In this document: piece after piece, positions 18,076-26,052 of the stretch
Layout of the letters: each line of letters begins with the position of its first letter
Position numbering within the stretch: position 1 is the stretch's first letter
From: Bradyrhizobium lablabi
Lineage (GTDB): Bacteria; Pseudomonadota; Alphaproteobacteria; Rhizobiales; Xanthobacteraceae
Direction: 5' to 3'
NCBI RefSeq assembly: GCF_018129385.1
Contig: NZ_JAFCLN010000005.1
Coordinates: 350,556 to 414,555, forward strand
DNA: 64,000 bases
Position numbers and translations under genes: made by a program
The notes under the pieces: model-generated
Told to the model about the DNA's origin: nothing
Database searches by the model: none
Seen by the model: only the letters and a program-made list of their open reading frames with translations

Positions 18076-20402
18076 GCACGGATGTCAACCGGCGCGACCC
18101 GCTGGCCACGACGGTCGCGTTCGGGAGCATCGAAACGGCGAACGCGCAGGCGGCGGTGCAAGCAACCGCGCAACAACAGGCGAGCAAGTCCATGTCATCT
18201 TACATCGGCACCCCCACTTCTCGCGTCGACGGCCGTGCCAAAGTTACCGGGCAGGCCAAATACGCAGGCGAGCTCAATGTAGCCGGCCTTGTCTATGGCA
18301 GCGCGGTCGGCGCGACGGTAGCCAAAGGCCGCATTGTGCGGATCAATGCCGATGATGCACTGAAGGTGCCCGGCGTACTCGATGTTCTCACCCACCAGAA
18401 CCGGCCGCGCATGGCGGACAACGACCAGGCCTACCGCGACGACGCCGCGCCCGAGAGCGGCGCGCCGTACCGTCCACTCTATGACGACAGGATCCTGTTC
18501 AACGGCCAGCCGGTCGCCCTGGTCCTCGCCGAGGACTGGGAGACTGCCCGCTACGCCGCCATGCTGGTGCGCGTCGAATACAAAGCGGAGGATCACGTCA
18601 CTGACTTGCACGCCGCACGAGGGAGCGCGTTTGTTGTCGAGAAGCCCGAAAAGCCGCGCGGGGACGCCGCAAAGGCCTTTGCAGCCGCGGCGGTGCGCCA
18701 CGAGGCGGAGTATTTCATTCCAATCGAGCACCACAATCCGATGGAATTGTTCGCCTCCACGGTGGTCTGGAGCGACGACGGCAAGCTCACGGTGTACGAC
18801 AAGACGCAGGGCGTGCAGAACGTGCAGCGCTATCTGTGCGGCGTGTTCGGTCTGAAGTCCGACGACGTAACGGTGATGTCCCCGTTCATGGGCGGCGGTT
18901 TCGGCTCCGGGCTGCGCCCGCAATACCAGGTCGTGCTGGCCGTGCTCGGTGCGATGTCGCTGAAACGGCCGGTGCGCCTCGTGCTCAACCGCGCGCAGAT
19001 GTATGGCGTCGGATATCGGCCGGCGACGATCGAGCGGCTCGCGCTCGGGGCAAGGGCCAATGGCGAGCTCGAGGCGATAACCCACGAGGCAATCGCCGTG
19101 ACCTCGCAATACGAGGATTTCTCACGCAACGATACGGGATGGTCGGGTATTCTTTATAAGAGCCCGAATGCGCGCTACACGCACAAGCTTGCGCGTCTCG
19201 ATCTGCCGACATCCGGCGATATGCGCGCTCCCGGCGCGGCGACTGGGGTTTATGCGCTGGAGGCTGCGATGGACGAACTCGCCGTCGCGCTCAAGCTCGA
19301 TCCGGTCGAGTTGCGACTGCGCTGCTATTCGGATCGGGATCAGAACGAGGATCTTCCGTTCACCAGCAAGAGCCTGCGCGAGTGCTATCGCCAGGGCGCC
19401 GAGGCGTTCGGCTGGTCGAAGCGCAATCCGGAGCCGCGCTCGATGCGTGACGGCAAGGAGCTAGTCGGCTGGGGTATGGCAACCGGCGTCTGGGAGGCGT
19501 TGCAGATGCCGGCGTCCGCCCGCATCGTGCTGACCGCCAACGGCCACACCGAAGTCGCAACCGCCGCTTCCGATATCGGCACCGGCACCTACACGATCAT
19601 GGCGCAGGTGGCCGCTGACCGGATGGGCGTGCCGATCGACAACGTTACCGTGAGGCTGGGCGACTCGACGCTGCCGGCGTGCCCGATCGAAGGCGGCTCA
19701 TGGATCGCCGCTTCGGTGTCGCATGCCATCATCGGCGCTGCGGATGAGGTGCGCGGAGAGTTGCTGCGCATCGCAAAGACGATGCCGGACACCCCGTTCG
19801 CGGATGCCCTGGCAGGCGACGTCGTGCTGACCAACGGCAAGCTTGCGCGGGCGGGGGACGTCGCCCGTTCGGTACCGATTGCGGATGTCATGCGTCACGG
19901 CAAGGTCGAACACATCGAGCGGATCAAGGACAACACCTTCGCGGACATCAGCAAATATGCCCGCAACACGCATTCGGCAGTGTTCGTCGAAGTGAAGATC
20001 GACGAAGAGATCGGCATCATCCGCGTGACCCGCGCCGTGAGCGCGGTGGCGGCGGGACGCATCCTCAACCCCAAGACGGCCGGTAATCAGGTCGTCGGCA
20101 GCGTGGTCGGGGGGATCGGCATGGCGCTGCACGAGGAAACGCTGATCGATCACGCCTTCGGGCGCATCATGAACGCCAACATCGCAGAGTACCACGTGCC
20201 CGTGCACGCCGATATTCATGACATCAAGGTGATCTTTGTCGACGAGCCGGACAGCATCATCAATCCGCTCGGCATGAAGGGTGTGGGTGAGATCGGCATT
20301 GTCGGCGTGGCCGCAGCCGTCGCCAACGCGATCTATCATGCAACCGGAAAACGCGTGCGGGATTTGCCGATTACTCTTGATAAGTTACAGCGGCAATTGT
20401 AA
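18072..20402 (+). CDS. Molybdenum hydroxylase Mo-cofactor subunit (PaoC/YagR-like)
   Basis: 776 aa catalytic subunit of the xanthine oxidase family. SRVDGRAKVTGQAKYAGE opens the conserved part, PFMGGGFGSGL lies in the Mo-cofactor region, and the active-site glutamate is E740 in GMKGVGEIGIVG. The family oxidises aldehydes or N-heterocycles; PaoABC of E. coli uses aromatic aldehydes. The first 40 residues are an Ala/Gln-rich extension, and an internal ATG at 18192 is a plausible alternative start. No PaoD/XdhC-type insertion chaperone follows it. Confidence 0.93.
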   Translation: MSTDVNRRDPLATTVAFGSIETANAQAAVQATAQQQASKSMSSYIGTPTSRVDGRAKVTGQAKYAGELNVAGLVYGSAVGATVAKGRIVRINADDALKVPGVLDVLTHQNRPRMADNDQAYRDDAAPESGAPYRPLYDDRILFNGQPVALVLAEDWETARYAAMLVRVEYKAEDHVTDLHAARGSAFVVEKPEKPRGDAAKAFAAAAVRHEAEYFIPIEHHNPMELFASTVVWSDDGKLTVYDKTQGVQNVQRYLCGVFGLKSDDVTVMSPFMGGGFGSGLRPQYQVVLAVLGAMSLKRPVRLVLNRAQMYGVGYRPATIERLALGARANGELEAITHEAIAVTSQYEDFSRNDTGWSGILYKSPNARYTHKLARLDLPTSGDMRAPGAATGVYALEAAMDELAVALKLDPVELRLRCYSDRDQNEDLPFTSKSLRECYRQGAEAFGWSKRNPEPRSMRDGKELVGWGMATGVWEALQMPASARIVLTANGHTEVATAASDIGTGTYTIMAQVAADRMGVPIDNVTVRLGDSTLPACPIEGGSWIAASVSHAIIGAADEVRGELLRIAKTMPDTPFADALAGDVVLTNGKLARAGDVARSVPIADVMRHGKVEHIERIKDNTFADISKYARNTHSAVFVEVKIDEEIGIIRVTRAVSAVAAGRILNPKTAGNQVVGSVVGGIGMALHEETLIDHAFGRIMNANIAEYHVPVHADIHDIKVIFVDEPDSIINPLGMKGVGEIGIVGVAAAVANAIYHATGKRVRDLPITLDKLQRQL

Positions 20403-20514
20403 CGCCCGTGTTGCGCGTATCGGATCGAGTGGGAACGTCCGCTACTCGCCAGGGGGCGGACGTCGGTGATGAGCCCAGGTTAGCCACAATCGAACTACGT
20501 TCGGAGCTCGACCC

Positions 20515-21765
20515 ATGGACGCTAGCGAGGAACGTCCGCACGGACGACACATGAAAGTCCGTTGCTGCATCGTGGGCGGCGGACCCGCCGGCATGATGCT
20601 GGGCTATCTGTTTGGCCGCGCCGGCATCGATGTCGTGGTGCTGGAGAAGCATGCGGATTTCTTCCGCGATTTTCGCGGCGACACCGTGCATCCCTCGACC
20701 TTGCAGGTGATGGACGAACTCGGACTGATCGAGGGTTTTCTGAAACTACCGCATCAGCGCCTACAGAAGATGGACGGCTTGTTCGGCGGCGCGCCGATAC
20801 GATTGGCCGATCTCAGCCGGCTCCCCGTAAAATATCCCTTCATCGCCTTCATGCCGCAGTGGGACTTTCTCAACTTCCTGCGTGAAAGCGGCGAGCGGTT
20901 TCCTTCGCTCAAGGTCATGATGAACACCGAGGCGACCGACCTCATCCGCCGCGGCGACGCGATCGCCGGCGTGAAGGCGAAGACGCCGGAGGGCATGATC
21001 GAAATCGAGGCCGACCTCACCGTCGCCTGCGACGGCCGCCATTCGCTGGTGCGCGAGCGCGCCGGCCTTGAGGTCGAGGAGATCGGCGCGCCGATGGACG
21101 TATTGTGGTTTCGCGCCGGCAAGGCGCCTGACGAGACCGAGCGCATGTTTGCCCGCATCGATCCCGGCAAGATGATGGTGACGTTCGATCGCGGCGACTA
21201 CTGGCAGTGCGCCTATGTCATCGCCAAGGGACAATACGACGCCGTGAAGGCGAGGGGACTGCAATCCCTGCTGGACGATGTCGTGCGGATGGCGCCGATT
21301 CTCAAATCCGGTATCGCGGACGTGAAGAGTTGGGATGACGTCAAGCTCCTGACGGTTGCGATCAACCGGCTGAAGCGCTGGACGCGGCCGGGCCTGTTGT
21401 GCATCGGCGATGCCGCGCATGCGATGTCGCCGGTCGGCGGCGTCGGCGTGAACCTTGCGGTGCAGGACGCGGTGGCGACCGCTAACATTCTCGCCGCGAG
21501 GCTGATGCAGGGCTATCGGTCCGAGGAGGATCTCGACGAGGTGCGCAAGCGGCGCGAGTTTCCGGTGCGCATGACGCAGCGCATGCAAGTCGTGATGCAG
21601 AACAACATCATCAGCATGGCGCTGAAGCCGGGCGACGCACCGCTACAGGTCCCGGCGGTCCTGCGATTGGTCACGGCGGTACCGTGGCTACAGGGAATCA
21701 CCGCTCGATTTATCGGTCTCGGCGTCCGTCCCGAACATGTCCGTTCGCCGTCGGCGGGCAACTGA
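20515..21765 (+). CDS. FAD-dependent monooxygenase (PHBH fold)
   Basis: 416 aa. The N-terminal dinucleotide motif is CCIVGGGPAGMMLG. The flavin/NADH DG motif is VACDGRHSLVRE, and the second FAD motif is CIGDAAHAMSPVGGVGVNLA. It belongs to the aromatic hydroxylase family (p-hydroxybenzoate hydroxylase, UbiH and tetracycline oxidases); the substrate is unknown. It begins 112 bp after the molybdenum enzyme and on the same strand, so the two may act on the same aromatic or heterocyclic compound. An alternative start is ATG 20551. Confidence 0.9.
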   Translation: MDASEERPHGRHMKVRCCIVGGGPAGMMLGYLFGRAGIDVVVLEKHADFFRDFRGDTVHPSTLQVMDELGLIEGFLKLPHQRLQKMDGLFGGAPIRLADLSRLPVKYPFIAFMPQWDFLNFLRESGERFPSLKVMMNTEATDLIRRGDAIAGVKAKTPEGMIEIEADLTVACDGRHSLVRERAGLEVEEIGAPMDVLWFRAGKAPDETERMFARIDPGKMMVTFDRGDYWQCAYVIAKGQYDAVKARGLQSLLDDVVRMAPILKSGIADVKSWDDVKLLTVAINRLKRWTRPGLLCIGDAAHAMSPVGGVGVNLAVQDAVATANILAARLMQGYRSEEDLDEVRKRREFPVRMTQRMQVVMQNNIISMALKPGDAPLQVPAVLRLVTAVPWLQGITARFIGLGVRPEHVRSPSAGN

Positions 21766-21991
21766 AGCAGCGCTCCGGAGACTCCTGCATATCCCGTGAT
21801 CAGAGCCTGCCGGGAAATTGTGCAACCGGCGCGTGCCGGCCATTCCAAGAGTTGTAGAACTGCAACGCGCCACGGAAAACCGCTGTGCGCAGGCCACTTC
21901 TTGTCGGTTCATCGTCGCGCCTCTGATGAGACGCGCATAGGATTGGTTACGGAAATTTGCTTCTGGAAATTCTTTGCATTGGGGGACTGAC

Positions 21992-22807
21992 ATGCTCCGG
22001 AAATTTGGATGGGCTCTCGCAGCCGCTGCTTCGATCGCGGCATTTGGATCGGCCACCGCGGCTGACTTGCCCGTGAAGGCGCGCCCGGTGGTGGTCCCGG
22101 TTTACAACTGGACCGGCTGCTACATCGGCCTGAGCGCCGGCGGCAAGGGCATCGGCCTCGACGAGACGGTTCACACCACCGCGGTAGGGCCGTTTGCGGC
22201 CGCCGCGCTCGACCTTGGCCGGCGCGAAGCCGACACCTGGCTCGCGGGCGGTCAGGTCGGTTGCAACTATCAGGCGGGCAACTGGGTATTCGGTGTCGAG
22301 GCCGACGGGCACGCGCAGCGCTGGTCACAGACCGACATCCTGGCCGGCGTCATCCTTGCGCCGTTCGTGAATGGCAGCACCTTCGACCTTCACAGCGATT
22401 GGCAGGCTTCGGCTCGCGGCCGTATCGGTTACGCCATGAACCGCACCCTGTTCTACGGAACGGCCGGTGCCGCGTTTACCGAAGTTCGCTCCAGCACCAA
22501 TTGGCTGCCCAACCCGCCGCTGCCCGGTGTCTTCACGAATCAGAGCAAGACCTTGACCGGTGTCACCGTCGGCGCGGGCGTCGAACATGCCGTCACCGAC
22601 AATTTCACGCTCGGCCTCGAAGGCCGGTACTCCTGGTATGAGCGCACCCGGTTCGACCTCGGTCTGGTGCCGGTCGGCGTGATCGTGGGCGCGGCCGTGG
22701 TCCCGGTGTTTGCGCCGGGCTATCGCGACGTGAAGATCGAGACCGGCGAGATCCTGGTCAAGGCCAACTGGAAGTTCGGCCCGACCGCTGTTGTCGCCAG
22801 ATACTGA
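21992..22807 (+). CDS. Outer-membrane beta-barrel protein (Omp25/RopB-like), copy 1
   Basis: 271 aa with a signal peptide (about 1-29, ending ATA|AD), then a VYNWTGCYIGLSAGG entry strand typical of the rhizobial Omp25/RopB porin-like family. Alternating hydrophobic strands follow, ending with an aromatic C-terminal residue (VVARY). GGGGGA stands seven bases ahead of the ATG. It is followed by a strong terminator. Two paralogues lie within 3 kb. Confidence 0.9.
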   Translation: MLRKFGWALAAAASIAAFGSATAADLPVKARPVVVPVYNWTGCYIGLSAGGKGIGLDETVHTTAVGPFAAAALDLGRREADTWLAGGQVGCNYQAGNWVFGVEADGHAQRWSQTDILAGVILAPFVNGSTFDLHSDWQASARGRIGYAMNRTLFYGTAGAAFTEVRSSTNWLPNPPLPGVFTNQSKTLTGVTVGAGVEHAVTDNFTLGLEGRYSWYERTRFDLGLVPVGVIVGAAVVPVFAPGYRDVKIETGEILVKANWKFGPTAVVARY

Positions 22808-22830
22808 TCGTCCAAAGCTTCACCGCATTC

Positions 22831-22859
22831 AAAGCCCCGGCCTCAGCCGGGGCTTTTTT
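22831..22859 (+). terminator. Rho-independent terminator
   Basis: AAAGCCCCGGC-CTCA-GCCGGGGCTTTTTT is an 8-bp GC stem plus A/T extension and a six-T run, placed 24 bp after the barrel-protein stop. Confidence 0.9.
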
Positions 22860-23078
22860 CTCGCCAACGGTGCCGCTCGCGTGCGGAAGACGATCGCGCC
22901 GGGATCGGTCGCCAACGAATTGTCAAGGATAACGGCGATTAAGCGCTGCGCGATTGCAGCGGCGCAGCGAATTTGAGGCCATCGAGCAAGAAAACTCACG
23001 TCGAAAAGCGTGGCGATTTCCAATTTGTAAGGCTCTCTCTGCAAAGGTGCACCCCGGACAACAAGAGGGGGGTACCAA

Positions 23079-23861
23079 ATGTTCAATGCAAAACTGATTG
23101 CCGCTTTGACCGTTACGACAGCGCTGGGCGCAGGCGCTGCGTCGGCTGCTGATCTTGCTGCGCGGCCTTACACCAAGGCGCCGCCTGCCTATGTGGCCTC
23201 TATCTACAATTGGAGCGGCTTCTATATCGGCGGCCATGTCGGTGGCGCCTGGACGAACGAGGAGTGGGTCAACACGGCAAACACGACGGCGTTCGGCGAT
23301 CTCGCCCCGGGCGAGGGATTCCGCCAGCGCGGATCGGGCGTGTTTGGTGGCGGCCAGGTCGGCTACAACTGGCAGGCCAGCAACTGGGTGTTCGGTCTCG
23401 AGGGCACCGTTTCCGGTCTCAACACCCGCGGTACCGTCGTCAACAACGTGTTCGGCTTCGGTTTCGACGATCAGTTCAGTTGGCGCGCCGACTGGATGGC
23501 GACGGTGACGGGCCGCGTCGGCTACGCCGTGGCCAACAATCTGTTCTACGTGAAGGGCGGCTATGCCGGCGTCAACAACCGCTTGTCGGTGGTCGATACC
23601 GTGCCGAATCCGTCCACGGGTTCGGGATCGCAGACCCAGTGGCATAACGGCTGGACTGTCGGCGCGGGCTGGGAATACGGCATCACCCCCAACTGGACCG
23701 TCGGTCTCGAATATGACTATTCGGCCTTCGAAAAGAAGAGCTATCAGCTCGGTGGTGCCGGGCCTGGCACCTACACCTTCGATGCACGGCCCAAGGATAT
23801 CCAGTCGGCCGTCGTCCGCCTGAACTACCGGTTCGGCGGACCGCTCGTCGCGCGCTACTGA
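23079..23861 (+). CDS. Outer-membrane beta-barrel protein (Omp25/RopB-like), copy 2
   Basis: 260 aa. The signal peptide MFNAKLIAALTVTTALGAGAASA precedes ADLAARPYTKAPP and the entry strand IYNWSGFYIGGHVGGAW. Strands such as FGGGQVGYNWQASNWVFGLEG follow, and the end is LVARY. A strong GAGGGGGG lies ahead of the ATG. The family is abundant in the rhizobial outer membrane and is often immunogenic or adhesion-related in Brucella and Bartonella. Confidence 0.92.
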   Translation: MFNAKLIAALTVTTALGAGAASAADLAARPYTKAPPAYVASIYNWSGFYIGGHVGGAWTNEEWVNTANTTAFGDLAPGEGFRQRGSGVFGGGQVGYNWQASNWVFGLEGTVSGLNTRGTVVNNVFGFGFDDQFSWRADWMATVTGRVGYAVANNLFYVKGGYAGVNNRLSVVDTVPNPSTGSGSQTQWHNGWTVGAGWEYGITPNWTVGLEYDYSAFEKKSYQLGGAGPGTYTFDARPKDIQSAVVRLNYRFGGPLVARY

Positions 23862-23882
23862 AGCCTGCTTCTCCACGATGAA

Positions 23883-23913
23883 AAAAAGCCCCGGCAGGTT
23901 GCCGGGGCTTTTT
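23883..23913. terminator. Bidirectional rho-independent terminator
   Basis: AAAAAGCCCCGGC-AGGTT-GCCGGGGCTTTTTG has A-runs on one side and T-runs on the other. It can end both the upstream barrel gene and the convergent SDR gene (stop at 23946). Confidence 0.9.
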
Positions 23914-23945
23914 GTTTTTGCGCATTTCGCAATTTGCGCGCAGCT

Positions 23946-24716
23946 TCAGCCCATCACCGAATAACCGCCGTCGACCGGGATTGCCGTGCCGGTGACGAAG
24001 TCCGACGCCGATGAGGCGAGGAACACCGCAATCCCCGCAAAATCGTCGATCCCACCCCAGCGGGAAGCGGGCGTGCGCGCCAGCACGCGGTCGTGCAGCC
24101 CGTCGATCTGCTCGCGGGCGCGCTTGGTGAGGTCCGTGTCGATCCAGCCCGGCAGGATGGCGTTGACCTGAATATTGTCGCCGGCCCAGGCACAGGCGCA
24201 GGCGCGCGTGAACTGGACGATGCCGCCCTTGCTCGCGGCATAGGCCGGCGCAAAGCTGGCGCCGAAGATCGACATCATCGAGCCGATATTGACGATCTTG
24301 CCGCCGCCGGCCGCCTTCATCGCCGGATAGACCGCCTGCGAGCACAGGAACGCGCTTGTGAGGTTGGTCGAGATCACGCTGTCCCATTCGGCGGGATCGA
24401 GCGTGTGCGGCGGCTTTCGGATGTTGATGCCGGCATTGTTGACGAGGATGTCGATGCGGCCGAGCTCGCTTCCGACGCGCTCGGCCATCGCGGCGACCGC
24501 GCCCTTGTCGGTGACATCCGTGGTGACGGCGATGGTCCTGATGCCGCGTTCTGCAAGTTCAGCCGCGGCAGTCTTTGATTTGGCCTCGTTGCGGCCGACC
24601 ACGGCGATCGCGGCGCCCGCCTCCGCCAGGCCGCGCGCCATGCCGAGCCCGATGCCGCCATTGCCGCCGGTCACGACAGCCACTTTTCCGCTGAGATCGA
24701 ACAGTCCTGTTTTCAT
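23946..24716 (-). CDS. SDR-family oxidoreductase
   Basis: 256 aa classical short-chain dehydrogenase. The NAD(P) motif is VVTGGNGGIGLGMARG, followed by VNNAGIN, catalytic Ser/Tyr/Lys in GSMMSIFGASFAPAYAASKGG, and the C-terminal ending VDGGYSVMG. It resembles KduD/gluconate- or glucose-dehydrogenase-like SDRs; substrate not determinable. ATG 24716 (MKTGLFDLSG) is preferred, with GGAAAGAAAG upstream on the minus strand. Confidence 0.9.
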   Translation of the reverse strand: MKTGLFDLSGKVAVVTGGNGGIGLGMARGLAEAGAAIAVVGRNEAKSKTAAAELAERGIRTIAVTTDVTDKGAVAAMAERVGSELGRIDILVNNAGINIRKPPHTLDPAEWDSVISTNLTSAFLCSQAVYPAMKAAGGGKIVNIGSMMSIFGASFAPAYAASKGGIVQFTRACACAWAGDNIQVNAILPGWIDTDLTKRAREQIDGLHDRVLARTPASRWGGIDDFAGIAVFLASSASDFVTGTAIPVDGGYSVMG

Positions 24717-24953
24717 CGTTTCTTTCTTTCCGCTCCCGATGGAAAACCGACGGCAAGCGGCCGCTTGCGCATGGGTTCTCACTCCCTTTGCCGGCCGTCA
24801 TGATCCCCGCATAGCTTTTTCAAAACAGGTGCGGGCGCGCGGCCGTATCTGTCGATCGAATACAATGACAGCCGTCCCGGCAAGGGCGGCCACGTGAGCA
24901 GGACGATTATTCTGATCGGAACGCTCGCCAACGCCGGCTGATTACCAGGCAAC

Positions 24954-24984
24954 AAAAAAGCCCCGGCATATCGCCGGGGCTTTT
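24954..24984 (-). terminator. Rho-independent terminator
   Basis: Read on the minus strand: AAAAGCCCCGGC-GATAT-GCCGGGGCTTTTTT. It lies 20 bp past the stop of the third barrel gene. Confidence 0.88.
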
Positions 24985-25004
24985 CAGTTCAGTTCGGGAG
25001 GAGA

Positions 25005-25814
25005 TCAGTACCGAGCCGCGATCGGAGCGCCACCCCAGTTGAAGCGGTAGACCAGCGAAGTGCTGATGGTCTGAACCCAAGGCTCGAAGGTGATTGCACT
25101 ACCGGTCGGGCCGCCGCCGAAGCCCGGGGTGAATGTCGTCGGCAGAGTGACGCGATCATAGAAGGCAGAGCGATACTCGGTCTTCATGAACCAGCCGGGA
25201 GCCGTGATGCCGAACAGGTCCAGGTTGTTCTCGACGCCGCCGCCGATGAACCAGCCATTGCGGTCAAAGGAAGACGTGGTGGTGAAGGCAGGGCCACCAG
25301 GCGCGAAGATCGAGGACTGGGTAGTGCCCGACCAATCCGAACCAGAGTAACCGGCATTCACGTACGACAATACATTGGGAGCAACCAGATAGCCCAGTCG
25401 CACGCCAGCGGCCCAGCTGGTCTCGAGCTTGATGCGGCCTTCAGTGCCGAAGATGGGGTCGCTCAGCGAACCTTTGAGGCTTCCGAACTGGGCGTCACCG
25501 AAGATACCGGCCACCCACCGGCCGCCAAACTGCCAATCGTAGCCGGCACCGACCGTTCCGAACCAGCCATCGCCGCCCATCCGCTGATCGCGGGTCAGTG
25601 CAACGCCGGCAGGAACAACCGGAGGCGCGGTCACGACGTTGCTGTCGGCGTCCCAAAGTCCGCCGCCGCCGCCGCCGAAGATGTAGAAGCCGGTCCAGTT
25701 GTAGACCGGTGCCGGCGGAGGCAGCGCCTTGACAGGGCGAGCCGCCATATCGGCCGCAATGGCCGGTCCGCCGAACGCCGCGACCGCGGTCAAAGCCAGT
25801 ACCAGTTTCTTCAT
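25005..25814 (-). CDS. Outer-membrane beta-barrel protein (Omp25/RopB-like), copy 3
   Basis: 269 aa. The signal peptide MKKLVLALTAVAAFGGPAIA precedes ADMAARPVKALPPPAPVYNWTGFYIFGG. The C terminus is FNWGGAPIAARY. GAGGGA lies ahead of ATG 25814. It shares the DxAARPxxxxPP spacer and entry strand with the other two barrels but differs in its loops, so it is a paralogue rather than a recent duplicate. Confidence 0.92.
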   Translation of the reverse strand: MKKLVLALTAVAAFGGPAIAADMAARPVKALPPPAPVYNWTGFYIFGGGGGGLWDADSNVVTAPPVVPAGVALTRDQRMGGDGWFGTVGAGYDWQFGGRWVAGIFGDAQFGSLKGSLSDPIFGTEGRIKLETSWAAGVRLGYLVAPNVLSYVNAGYSGSDWSGTTQSSIFAPGGPAFTTTSSFDRNGWFIGGGVENNLDLFGITAPGWFMKTEYRSAFYDRVTLPTTFTPGFGGGPTGSAITFEPWVQTISTSLVYRFNWGGAPIAARY

Positions 25815-26000
25815 GATAAATCCCTCAAAGTTCAGCGTCGAACGTGACGACCCTAGGCGCGTGTGCACCGATTCTCGAAACCCGATGCGGCAACTATACG
25901 CAGTTCGGCCGAAAATGCTGTTGCGAGGGAGGCACACTCGCCTGAAAACGGAGCGGCGCAAGATGCGCTGAAATCGCAGTTTTCAGGCTCAAAAAACGCA

Positions 26001-26022
26001 AAAAGGGCCGGAAATCCGGCCC
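26001..26022 (-). terminator. Rho-independent terminator of parE
   Basis: On the minus strand GGGCCGG-ATTT-CCGGCCC is followed by TTTTTGC. It is 31 bp beyond the parE stop. Confidence 0.85.
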
Positions 26023-26052
26023 CATCGCGCCATCGTGCCTCGCCGTTCCGCT

